Shown here: one piece after another, positions 47,619 to 55,778 of the stretch
How the letters are laid out: every line of letters starts with the position of its first letter
Position numbering within the stretch: position 1 is the stretch's first letter
Assembly: GCA_021789355.1 (NCBI GenBank)
Contig: JAJYJR010000001.1
Coordinates: forward strand, 4,946 to 68,945
DNA from: Chloroflexota bacterium
GTDB taxonomy: Bacteria; Chloroflexota; Limnocylindria; Limnocylindrales; CSP1-4
Reading direction: 5' to 3'
DNA length: 64,000 nt
Made by a program: the position numbers and the translations under genes
The notes under the pieces: model-generated
Database searches by the model: none
The model's input: the letters and a program-made list of their open reading frames with translations, nothing else
Told to the model about the DNA's origin: nothing

Positions 47619-48029
47619 GTGGCAGATGTCGTGGACCGTGCCACTCGCAGTCGGATGATGTCAGGAATCCGTGGCAGGAACACGCGCCCGGAACTGCTGG
47701 TCAGGCGCTATCTCCATGCCGAGGGCTTCCGGTACCGCCTGCATGCTCGTCATCTCCCCGGCACGCCTGACATCGTTCTGCCGCGATACCGGGCAGTGAT
47801 CTTCGTCCACGGCTGCTTCTGGCACCGCCACGAAGGTTGTCAATATGCATACCGTCCGAAGTCGAACACGGAGTTCTGGGAGGCCAAGCTCAGCGCGAAC
47901 GCGGCGAGAGATGCTCGATCAGTTGACTCGCTCGCCGCTCTGGGTTGGAGCGTATTCATCGTATGGGAGTGCGACACGTCGCCCGCCACGTTGTCCCATA
48001 TTGGCAGGCTGATCCGGGAGCGGAAGTAG
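47619..48029 (+). CDS. vsr: Very short patch repair endonuclease
   Basis: A 136-aa protein with the full Vsr signature: SRMMSGIRGRNTRPELLVRR near the N terminus, LPGTPDIVLP with the catalytic Asp, and VIFVHGCFWHRHEGC with the structural zinc ligands. It nicks next to T:G mismatches produced by deamination of 5-methylcytosine, so it protects sites of the C5 methyltransferase from mutation. GTG start 2 bp after the endonuclease stop; same operon. Confidence 0.93.
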   Translation: MADVVDRATRSRMMSGIRGRNTRPELLVRRYLHAEGFRYRLHARHLPGTPDIVLPRYRAVIFVHGCFWHRHEGCQYAYRPKSNTEFWEAKLSANAARDARSVDSLAALGWSVFIVWECDTSPATLSHIGRLIRERK

Positions 48030-48606
48030 CGCGTCGAGAGGGGTTTACCGGAGGCACCCCCAGGACCTCCGTGCCATTTGAGCTGTCCCGGCGCGCGAGC
48101 AGGATGACGCCGAGATGCCGAGACCCCGCTTGACGAACGCACACCGCCCGTCCTGCCCGAAGGGCCACGAGGGCCCGGTGCAGTTATGAAGTGCCGACAC
48201 GCGGAGACGAATCGGCCCCAGCGCCACGCGGGGACATCTGGCGGAAGCTCTGGCGATGAGCGGCTACCTGGTCGGGCTCGTCTGCTTCCTGCTCGTCGTG
48301 GTCGGGCTCACGCCTCGTGTGGCGCGGGGAGTTCAGCGCCCTGCTGGGACGCGGATGGCGGATCAATCTCGGCCAGGTCGCCTGGCTGGCCTTGCTCTCC
48401 GGCCCGTTGCGGCCCCCAAGCCTCCGGCGGAAAGGTTGTTGCGAATGCAACCGCCCCGCAGTTAGCACACCCCGCCGCAGTGACGCCGTGGATCCTGGTC
48501 GCCGTTAGCGCCCCGCCAGGGCTTGACGGCGAGGCCCACCGGCGTAGACTCTAACGACGTTCGACTCTGAACGGTTCCGAGTCTAAGGCGATGGGAGCGT
48601 AGGGAC
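48030..48606. other. Gene-poor gap with decayed fragments
   Basis: 577 bp. A 24-codon frame at 48115-48189 (PRPRLTNAHRPSCPKGHEG) looks like the beginning of a zinc-ribbon transposase. From 48256 a frame reads SGYLVGLVCFLLVVVGLTP, and near 48320 another frame continues GEFSALLGRGWRINLGQVAW, so a small membrane-protein gene may be broken here. The last 60 bp carry the palindromes before the ATPase gene. Nothing intact is supported. Confidence 0.4.
48545..48585. promoter_or_regulatory. Nested palindromes upstream of the DUF234-type ATPase
   Basis: TAGACTC (48545-48551) and GAGTCTA (48579-48585) form an inverted repeat; inside it, 48563-48583 is an imperfect 21-bp palindrome (GACTC-N-GAAC-N-GTTC-N-GAGTC). 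The region ends 21 bp before the GTG at 48607. Likely operator of an unidentified repressor or an autoregulatory site. Confidence 0.45.
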
Positions 48607-50058
48607 GTGCCGCGGTTCGTTGGGCGGGGTCGAGAGCTACGTGCGCTCCAGGCCGAGCTCGACGAGTGCCAACAGACCGGACAGGGCCGCCTCGTCACCA
48701 TTCGAGGTCGACGGCAGGTTGGCAAGAGCGCGCTCGCCGAACGATGGCTCGAAGGCTACGGTGGCCCTGCCGTGTTCTTCGAGGCTCATGGCTACACCGA
48801 GACGCGGGAACTCGGACGGTTTCGCGACGCGCTCGCGGCGTCTTCGCTGCCCTCGGCTGCGCAGGCGTCGGGCGTCACCTTCGGCGATTGGCAGGCGGCC
48901 CTGGTCACCGCGGCGGCAAACGCGTGCCGGGAACGGCCATCCGTCATCGTTCTCGACGAGTTCCCGGATCTGTGCGACAGGGTTCGAGACGCCGATGGCA
49001 ACGCAGCGCCCAGCCCGCAGGAAGGGGCGATCCGGGCGGCGTGGCGAGAGTTGCAGAAGTTGCCGGTGATGGTTGTTCTCATCGGCTCCGACCTCTCGAT
49101 GATGACTCGGCTCACGACATACGGCTTCCCGTTGTTTCAGCGGCCGACGCGTCAGATGGTCGTGGAGCCACTGTCTCCACTCGAGGTTTCCCAGATCACA
49201 GGTCGAAGCGGAGACGCTGCGATCGATGCCTACCTCGTCACTGGCGGCTTTCCGAAGATCGTCGATCTGTGGCGCGTCGGCAGCCTGGAGTCGTTTCTGC
49301 GCAAGGAGCTCGCAGATCCGAGCTCGGAGTATGTGACGGCGGCCGCGCGAATCCTCGATGGCGAGCTACCGGCTGCGATTGCGGCCCGAACGGTGTTGTC
49401 CGTCATTGGTGCCGGCGAGCGAACGCACAAGGGCATCGTTGACGGGACGGGCATCGAGGGAAAGAACCTGGGGTATCCACTCCGCACCTTGGCCGACAAG
49501 GGCCTCATCACTTCGGCGCTTCCGCTCTCAACCGCCCGGTCTGATGCGCGTCGCTACCGCGTGGCCGACCCCTATCTGCGTTTCTGGCTCCGCTTCATCG
49601 AGCCGATCCGTGGCGAGATCGACCGCGGCATCGGAGCAACGAATGCCGGCCGGATAGCGCGAGCCTTCTTGGACTACTCCGGCCTCGCCGTCGAACCGAT
49701 CGTCCGCTCTGCACTCGAGCGAATGAGTGCGGCTGGCGATGAACGCTTGGGGGGAGGAAGGATCGTCGGCGGCTTCTGGACGAAGGACAACCAAGTCGAG
49801 ATCGATCTCGTGGGAGCCGATCGGGAGGAGCCCGGCGACAAGCTCCAGCTGAGCTTCGTCGGAACGATCAAATGGCGGTCCGCCAAGGCCCTCGACGGAT
49901 CTGACATCGCCCGGCTGGAGGCTGCCACTCTCCGCCTGGCCGGCGCCAACCGAGACACCCCTGTCGTTGCCGTATCGAGGCGCGGCTTCGAGCGTATCGC
50001 CCGCCCCGTCGCGGAAGTCACCGCGGAGGAGCTGCTCGCAGCCTTCCCGGCGGACTGA
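48607..50058 (+). CDS. AAA ATPase with DUF234-like nuclease-fold C terminus
   Basis: A 483-aa protein of the archaeal-type ATPase/DUF234 family. N-terminal ATPase: VGRGRELRALQAEL, Walker A GRRQVGKSALAERWL near residue 35, Walker B SVIVLDEFPDL near 115. Middle winged-helix region with GIVDGTGIEGKNLGYPLRTL, then RYRVADPYLRFWLRFIEP. The C-terminal NQVEIDLVG ... GTIKWRS has the D-x(n)-IK spacing of PD-(D/E)XK nuclease-fold domains. Such proteins are common in defence islands and near toxin genes, but function is not settled. GTG start with GTAGGGACG and no strong ribosome site. Confidence 0.8.
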   Translation: MPRFVGRGRELRALQAELDECQQTGQGRLVTIRGRRQVGKSALAERWLEGYGGPAVFFEAHGYTETRELGRFRDALAASSLPSAAQASGVTFGDWQAALVTAAANACRERPSVIVLDEFPDLCDRVRDADGNAAPSPQEGAIRAAWRELQKLPVMVVLIGSDLSMMTRLTTYGFPLFQRPTRQMVVEPLSPLEVSQITGRSGDAAIDAYLVTGGFPKIVDLWRVGSLESFLRKELADPSSEYVTAAARILDGELPAAIAARTVLSVIGAGERTHKGIVDGTGIEGKNLGYPLRTLADKGLITSALPLSTARSDARRYRVADPYLRFWLRFIEPIRGEIDRGIGATNAGRIARAFLDYSGLAVEPIVRSALERMSAAGDERLGGGRIVGGFWTKDNQVEIDLVGADREEPGDKLQLSFVGTIKWRSAKALDGSDIARLEAATLRLAGANRDTPVVAVSRRGFERIARPVAEVTAEELLAAFPAD

Positions 50059-50862
50059 GTCGGTCTCTGGGTCGAGCGCCGGACTTACCCACCGGCTGTG
50101 ACGCACAAGGATGCGGGCATGGAACGTGTGGAGCGTGAAGAGGTCGAGCTGGGAAGCCGGGGTCGGGCACACGGCGCACGATGAGGCGCACGGGCCGGGT
50201 ATCCTTCCGATCGGCGAACACGGCGGAGGGCGTCTCGGCCACGTCCGCCCCGCAGTCCAGGCACCACGGAATGGGCGTCTAGGCATCCTTAGGGGATCGC
50301 CTCGACCGGGCGGCGCACGCTGCGCTGCCAGACCGAGGAGGCTGTACAGGCCCCTGGCAAACGCCAACATGACCCGGCCGCGCGCGCCTCCAGGGCGTGG
50401 AAGCAAGCATGGCGCTGACGTCCAGTGCGCCAAAGATCGTCGGTCCGTCCATTCACGGCGGAGTAACTCGCCCCCCGGGGTGGTCACGACCGGGTGGCCC
50501 ACTCTCGCCTCCGCCCGCAAGCGCGCACGCACCCGCTGGGTCTTGCGCTGGCCGGTGCTCCTGGTCGGTCAAGCTCGGACGCCAGCACGCCTCGCGGTAG
50601 GTGGCTCCGACGACGTTCGCCGGCACCGTCCGGTCCTGCCGCCCGCCGCGCTCCGTCCGCCGCCGGTGGGGCGCGGGGCACCCGGAGACGGCGGGAGCCA
50701 CCCGAGCGAGCCGGGCGGCGGGTCCAAGTCCCCCGTGGGCACAGATCGGAACGCACGCAACCGCCGAGCGAATCGAGCAGCCTATCAACGGTGCAGCTCG
50801 ATCGCCCGGCGGTGTTGGCCTATGTGCTGACTGGCGCCGATGAAGCCACAGTCAGGCCCGGA
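50059..50862 (-). mobile_element. Degraded IS1380-like transposase region
   Basis: 804 bp without an intact gene. On the minus strand from 50242 the frame reads AVFADRKDTRPVRLIVRR, and at about 50168 a second frame continues PTPASQLDLFTLHTFHARILV. Joined, they resemble the RLIVRR-x-RPTPGAQLxLF segment of IS1380/IS4-group transposases. Nothing else in the gap is recognisable. It marks the right edge of the defence island. Limits of the remnant are uncertain. Confidence 0.42.
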
Positions 50863-52245
50863 TCAGTACCCGGCGAGCACCTGGGGCGTGACCGTGTACA
50901 GCGTGTGGAGCTGGCCGGCGCTGTTGAACTGGACGACATCCCAGCCCGAGAACACGTTGTGGTACTGGTTGAAGCCCCCCTGTTCGCCGACGCCCTGGTA
51001 GGTGATCTTCTGGCCCGACTTCAGCAGTTGGAGACACGTCGCGTAGGTGAAGCACTGCGTGCCGGGCGCGTTGGCGACGTCGGTGATCTTGTTCACCCAG
51101 ACGGACGGGTCGGTCGAGTTCGCGTCGGTCATCGCAAGCGCCGCGATGATGATCGCGTCGTACATGTTGTCGGCGAGGTCAAGCGGCTGGTTGGTCTTGT
51201 AGACCGCCTGATAGTCCTGGACGTAGTGCGTCCAGGCTTCTCCAGTCGGCGGGGTTCCCGCCATGCCCGTCAGGTACTTCGTCGCGTAACTCATGCCCAT
51301 CGCGTTGGCGATGGTGCTGCTGGCCCCGTTGTCGGTGCCGATGATGGGGACGTTTAGATCGCCCAGCTGTTCCATGTCATGGAACAGGGCGCCCGCCGTC
51401 TGGGCATCGCTCTGCCAGAAGATGGCATCGGGGTGCTTGGCGAAGACCTGCTCGATCTCCGTGCGATAGGAACTCTGGTCCGGCGCGATCGCCGCGTTGG
51501 CGACGACCGTGCCGCCGTGCGAGGTATACGCCTGCAGGAGGGGCGGAATGATGGTTTGCGAGTTCGCCCCGCTATCGAAGATGAACGCCGCGTGCGTGTA
51601 GCCCTGGTGGATCGCATAGGCCGCCTCGGCCTTCGCCATGGTGGCGTCCGAGACGGTGACCCGGAACACGTACTTGTAGTTCATCGTGTCGTAGGTGGTC
51701 GCGCCGGCCACCAGGAAGTCCACCAGGTGCGAGGGGTCGAAGAGCTTGATCACGGCGCCCGCGGTGAACACCGTGGGGCCGAGCATGAACGCCGGGTTCT
51801 GCAGCAGCAGGGCGTGCCAGGCTGGCACGGCATCGACTGTGTCGCCGGCATCATCCTGGAGCGACGCGGTCAGCGGATGGCCAAGCACGCCGCCTGCCTG
51901 GTTGACTTCGTAGATCCCCACCTTGCCGCCGTGGTTCAGCGCGTCGCCCACGAAGGAGATCTTCCCGGTCATCGGGAAGAGCTCGGCCACCACCACGGGC
52001 GAGCCCGTGGGGGGCGCCGCACTCGCCGCGGCCCCGACACCTGCGCTGGCGGCGGCCGAAGCCATCGGCGAGGCCGCTGGTGCCGCGCTGGTCACCGCGC
52101 TGGATGGCGGCGGGGCCGCGCTCGCGGGCGCGGCTGACGGCGTTGCCGCGCTCGAGCACGCCGCGGCGACGAGCGAGACGGCTGCCACGGCAGCCAGCCA
52201 GCGGGGCCATCGGCCCGGGCCACGAACCGTTTGAGATGGGTACAT
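50863..52245 (-). CDS. Branched-chain amino acid-type ABC substrate-binding lipoprotein
   Basis: A 460-aa exported protein from the ATG at 52245, preceded by GGAGGAGG. Lipoprotein signal with lipobox VAAAC at about residue 30, then an unusually long Ala/Ser/Pro linker (about 50 residues). Periplasmic-binding fold type I of LivJ/LivK kind: VVVAELFPMTGKISFVG, AINQ-type strand VGIYEVNQAGGVLGHPL, and DAIFWQSDAQTAGALFHDME. Last gene of the leftward liv-type operon. The ligand is an amino acid, small amide or aromatic acid; not determinable. Confidence 0.88.
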   Translation of the reverse strand: MYPSQTVRGPGRWPRWLAAVAAVSLVAAACSSAATPSAAPASAAPPPSSAVTSAAPAASPMASAAASAGVGAAASAAPPTGSPVVVAELFPMTGKISFVGDALNHGGKVGIYEVNQAGGVLGHPLTASLQDDAGDTVDAVPAWHALLLQNPAFMLGPTVFTAGAVIKLFDPSHLVDFLVAGATTYDTMNYKYVFRVTVSDATMAKAEAAYAIHQGYTHAAFIFDSGANSQTIIPPLLQAYTSHGGTVVANAAIAPDQSSYRTEIEQVFAKHPDAIFWQSDAQTAGALFHDMEQLGDLNVPIIGTDNGASSTIANAMGMSYATKYLTGMAGTPPTGEAWTHYVQDYQAVYKTNQPLDLADNMYDAIIIAALAMTDANSTDPSVWVNKITDVANAPGTQCFTYATCLQLLKSGQKITYQGVGEQGGFNQYHNVFSGWDVVQFNSAGQLHTLYTVTPQVLAGY

Positions 52246-52346
52246 CAGTGCCTCCTCCTGTTGCGCCACGCGATCGTGCTCTCACGCCGCCGGCAGCGCC
52301 GGCCTGGCGGCGTGGTCATCGCGCCAGTAGAACCGGGGACGTGGGT

Positions 52347-53081
52347 TCAGTCGTACGCTGGCGCTCCTCCGCTGGCCTCGACTTTCCCGAGGAAGATCGC
52401 GCCCAGGTCCGCCCGGGCGACCTCTGCCGCCGCCCCGGCCAAGTGGTTGCGACCGGCCACCAGGACATACACCCAGTCGGCATGCGCGAGCGCAAGCTCC
52501 ACGTTCTGCTCGACCACCACGACCGCGGTGCCGGCCGCCGCGATCTCGGCGGCCTTCTCCCACACACGCTCGATGTAGACGGGGGCCAAGCCCCCGGTGG
52601 GCTCGTCGAGGAGGAGCACCTTCGGGTCGAGCATCAGGGCGCGTGCGATGGCCAGCATGTTCCGTTGCCCGCCACTCAGGGCTCCGGCGCGGCGCGACGC
52701 GGCCGAACGCAGGTCCGGGAAGACCGACAGCACCTGCTCGATGCGCGGACGCGGATCGCCCGAGTGCGTGTAGAACCCCATCTCCAGGTTCTCGATGACG
52801 CTCAAGCGGGGGAACACGTTGCTGACCTGCGGCACATAGGCGAGGCCCGCCGCCGTGATCCGGTGGGTCGGGAGACCCGTGACGTCGGTGCCGGCCAGCT
52901 CGATCGTGCCGTGCATCAGGGGTAGCAGGCCCACGGCCGCCTTCAGCAGGGTCGACTTGCCGGCCCCGTTGGGTCCCACCACGGCCGTGATGCGGCCCGC
53001 CTCGGCGCCCAGGTCGACCAGGGTGTCGATGGGCGCCCCACCGTAGCCGCAGGTGATCTGGTGGAGGGCGAGCGCGGTCAT
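52347..53081 (-). CDS. livF: Branched-chain amino acid-type ABC ATPase LivF
   Basis: A 244-aa ATPase. Walker A GPNGAGKSTLL, signature LSGGQRNMLAIARAL, Walker B VLLLDEPTGGLAP, and the LivF-specific end of the domain with EQNVELALAHADWVYVL. The ATG overlaps the livG stop by 4 bp. Works with LivG as the heterodimeric motor of the importer. Confidence 0.9.
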   Translation of the reverse strand: MTALALHQITCGYGGAPIDTLVDLGAEAGRITAVVGPNGAGKSTLLKAAVGLLPLMHGTIELAGTDVTGLPTHRITAAGLAYVPQVSNVFPRLSVIENLEMGFYTHSGDPRPRIEQVLSVFPDLRSAASRRAGALSGGQRNMLAIARALMLDPKVLLLDEPTGGLAPVYIERVWEKAAEIAAAGTAVVVVEQNVELALAHADWVYVLVAGRNHLAGAAAEVARADLGAIFLGKVEASGGAPAYD

Positions 53082-53851
53082 GCCGCAGCCCCCCGGCCAA
53101 GGTAGGCGCCCAGCACCTCGTCGCTGCGCCGATGATCGGCCATCGAGCCCACGGCCAGCACGCGGCCCTCGGCCATCACGACCACCGGATCACAGAGGCG
53201 GTCGACCACGCCGAGGTTGTGCTCGACCATGAGGAAGGTGATCCCCTCGGCGCGCAACCGGCGGATATGCGCCTCCAGTTGCGCCACCAAGGCCGGGTTG
53301 ATACCGGCCATCGGCTCGTCGAGCAAGAGCAGCTTCGGGCGCGCCATCACCGCGCGAGCCAGTTCGAGCAAGCGCTTTTGACCGCCGCTCAGGGTCTCGG
53401 CATGGTCGTTGCGCAGACCATCGAGACCGAAGATCTCGAGCAGGCCGCGCGCCTCGCGGACGAGCTCGCGCTCGGCGGCGGCGATCCGCCCGCGCCGGAA
53501 CACGGCGCCCACCAGGGACTCGTCGATCCGGCCCGTGGCGGCCACAAGGACGTTCTCCAGCACGGTCAGACGCTTGAACTCACGGGACAGCTGGAAGGTG
53601 CGGATGAGCCCGGCCCGGGCCAGGCGATCGGGCGGCCAGCCGCCCACGTCGTCTCCGCCGTACCGCACGCCGCCGCTCTGCAGGTGCAGGGCGCCAGCGA
53701 CCACGTCAACGAGCGTGGTCTTGCCCGCACCATTGGGCCCGATAAGGCCACAGATGGTGCCCTCCGGCACATCGAAGGAGCAGCCATTGACCGCCTGCAC
53801 CCCGCCGTAGGAGTGCACCACGTCGACGACCGACAGCAGCGGCTCACTCAC
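53078..53851 (-). CDS. livG: Branched-chain amino acid-type ABC ATPase LivG
   Basis: A 257-aa ATPase. Walker A GPNGAGKTTLVD, signature LSGGQKRLLELARAV, Walker B LLLLDEPMAGINP, and EHNLGVVDRLCDPVVVM, typical of LivG. The start overlaps the livM stop by 8 bp. Slightly shorter insert after Walker A than in LivF-type paralogues of amino acid systems is not seen; length is normal. Confidence 0.9.
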   Translation of the reverse strand: MSEPLLSVVDVVHSYGGVQAVNGCSFDVPEGTICGLIGPNGAGKTTLVDVVAGALHLQSGGVRYGGDDVGGWPPDRLARAGLIRTFQLSREFKRLTVLENVLVAATGRIDESLVGAVFRRGRIAAAERELVREARGLLEIFGLDGLRNDHAETLSGGQKRLLELARAVMARPKLLLLDEPMAGINPALVAQLEAHIRRLRAEGITFLMVEHNLGVVDRLCDPVVVMAEGRVLAVGSMADHRRSDEVLGAYLGRGAAA

Positions 53852-54845
53852 CGGTGGCTACCTCCGTGTGCGACCCCGGGGCCCCGACCGTGCGCTCGAA
53901 GTAGCGGCGCCGGACCTCGGGGATCACGCCCTGCGGCCGGAAGTACAGGACCAGGATCACCAGGACGCCGATGGCGATGTTGCGCGTGGCGCCGATGAGG
54001 TCCGGATGATCCGGGATGGTCGGCAGTAGTCCGGTGCCCTCGATGATCACGATGCGAACGAGCAGCGCCCCGAGCACGGCGCCCCAGACGTTGCCCCGGC
54101 CACCCACGATGAGGGCCGAGAAGACGATCACCGTCTCGACGATGGCCCAGGCGTTGGGGCTCATCGCGCTCAGAAACTCGATCGTGAGCGCCCCCGCGAT
54201 CCCGGAATAGATGCATCCGATGACCATCGCACTCAGACGCATCCGCACCGTCGGCTTGCCGAAGGCCGCCGCCACGTCGGAGTCCTCGCGGATCGCCCGT
54301 AAGGCCCGCCCGAAGGGGGAGTGCTCGATCCGGTAGGCGACGGTGAAGAGGGCGGCCACCGCCACCAGCGCGATCGGGATGAACACGAAGACGTAGTTGT
54401 TGGGGTCCACGTTGAGCTGGGCCTCCAGGGGCTGCGGCACCCCGATCAGGCCCTGCTGCCCGTTGAACAGCCCGGTCGCGGTACTGGCCACGCTCCAGGA
54501 GATCGTCCACACCGCGACCAGCACCATGGCCAGGTAGTCGCTGCGGATGCGTCGGATGGCGATCACGCCGATCAGGAGCCCCGCTGCGCCGGCCGCCAGG
54601 GCCCCGATCACGAGGTCCAGCGGGAACGGCAGGTTCAACCCGAGGATCCACTGCAAGCCGGGCTGATTGGAGGGTGGCAGGGTCGCGATGCCGGCGAAGT
54701 AGGCCCCGATGGCCATGAACGTGATGTACGAGAAGTCGAAGATGCCCGCCATCCCGAAGGTGATGTTGAGCCCGAGGGTCAGGATGCAGTAGATGAGGAA
54801 GTAGACCGCCAGGGTGGCGAGATAGAAGTTCAGATCGTGCGGCAT
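53844..54845 (-). CDS. livM: Branched-chain amino acid-type ABC permease LivM
   Basis: A 333-aa inner-membrane protein with about nine helices. LivM traits: LTLGLNITFGMAGIFDFSYITFMAIGAY at residues 20-48, IRRIRSDYLAMVLVAVW, GRALRAIREDSDVAAAFG (the ATPase-coupling loop) and the late GGRGNVWGAVLGALLV. Starts 8 bp after livH. No fused ATPase domain. Confidence 0.9.
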   Translation of the reverse strand: MPHDLNFYLATLAVYFLIYCILTLGLNITFGMAGIFDFSYITFMAIGAYFAGIATLPPSNQPGLQWILGLNLPFPLDLVIGALAAGAAGLLIGVIAIRRIRSDYLAMVLVAVWTISWSVASTATGLFNGQQGLIGVPQPLEAQLNVDPNNYVFVFIPIALVAVAALFTVAYRIEHSPFGRALRAIREDSDVAAAFGKPTVRMRLSAMVIGCIYSGIAGALTIEFLSAMSPNAWAIVETVIVFSALIVGGRGNVWGAVLGALLVRIVIIEGTGLLPTIPDHPDLIGATRNIAIGVLVILVLYFRPQGVIPEVRRRYFERTVGAPGSHTEVATGE

Positions 54846-54853
54846 CTTTCAGC

Positions 54854-55729
54854 TCACCCTCTCGCGAACAGCGAGGCGATGCCGGCGGGCCGCACGAGCA
54901 GCACCGCCACCAATACCAGGAAGGCCACATCGAGCTTGTAGGCGGAGGGGATGAAAACGGCGGAGATCTCCACCACGAGGCCGATCACCACCGCCCCGGC
55001 CATCGCCCCATAGGGCCGGCCGATCCCGCCGAACACGACCGCGGCGAAGATCACGAAGAGGAAGGTGACCCCGACGTTGGGATCGAACGAGCCAACGTTC
55101 AGGGCCAGCACCCCGCCGGCCAGGCCCGCCAGCACGCCGGACAGGACCCAAACGATGGTGGTCACCCCCTGGGTGGGAATGCCGGTCACCTCGGCCAGAC
55201 TCTTGTCGTCGGAGATCGCGCGCATCGCCTTGCCGAGCCGGGTGCGGGTGAGCACCAGGTGGATGGCCACCATCACCACGATCGCCAGCGCGATGACCGC
55301 CAGTTGCTGCGCCGACAGGAGGAAGGGACCCAGGTTGACCGGAGTGTCCACCCCGATGTTGTAGTTGTGGATGTCGCCGCCCCAGATGGCCAGAATCAGG
55401 TTCGAGAGGATCAGCGAGACCGCGAACGTAACGATCAGGATGTGGAACGTGGGCCCCGCCCGACGGGTGAACGGATCGAGCACGAAGCGACTGAGCGCCA
55501 GCACCGGGATGGTCATGAGCAGGGCGCCCACGAAGAGGGCCGGCCAGAAGGGCCACCCGAGGCCCACGTTCAGGGTCCAGGTGAGGTAGGCCCCCAGGGT
55601 CATGAAATCGCCGTAGGCGAAATTGACGTAGTTGGTCATCCCGAACTGGAGGGTCAGTCCCACTGCCGCCAGGGCCAGGATCGAGGCGGTGACCAACCCG
55701 AACCCGATCGAGTTCAGGAAGATGTCCAT
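54854..55729 (-). CDS. livH: Branched-chain amino acid-type ABC permease LivH
   Basis: A 291-aa inner-membrane protein. The frame is open to 55834, but the ATG at 55729 (MDIFLNSIGFGLV) begins exactly at the first helix of LivH and removes a Cys/Arg-rich leader that overlaps the upstream gene. Traits: GLTLQFGMTNYVNFAYGDFMTLGAY, GKAMRAISDDKSLAEVTGI (coupling loop) and VFGGIGRPYGAMAGAVVIGL. Confidence 0.88.
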   Translation of the reverse strand: MDIFLNSIGFGLVTASILALAAVGLTLQFGMTNYVNFAYGDFMTLGAYLTWTLNVGLGWPFWPALFVGALLMTIPVLALSRFVLDPFTRRAGPTFHILIVTFAVSLILSNLILAIWGGDIHNYNIGVDTPVNLGPFLLSAQQLAVIALAIVVMVAIHLVLTRTRLGKAMRAISDDKSLAEVTGIPTQGVTTIVWVLSGVLAGLAGGVLALNVGSFDPNVGVTFLFVIFAAVVFGGIGRPYGAMAGAVVIGLVVEISAVFIPSAYKLDVAFLVLVAVLLVRPAGIASLFARG

Positions 55730-55778
55730 GCTCAGCGCGCCCCGCTGGCGCGAACCCAGGCGGATCTGCGGGACGCGC

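Noticed and set aside
50111..50830. 239-codon + strand open frame in the IS1380-like relic
   Set aside because: Very Arg/Pro/Gly-rich, lacks a ribosome site, and is antisense to the transposase-like motif.
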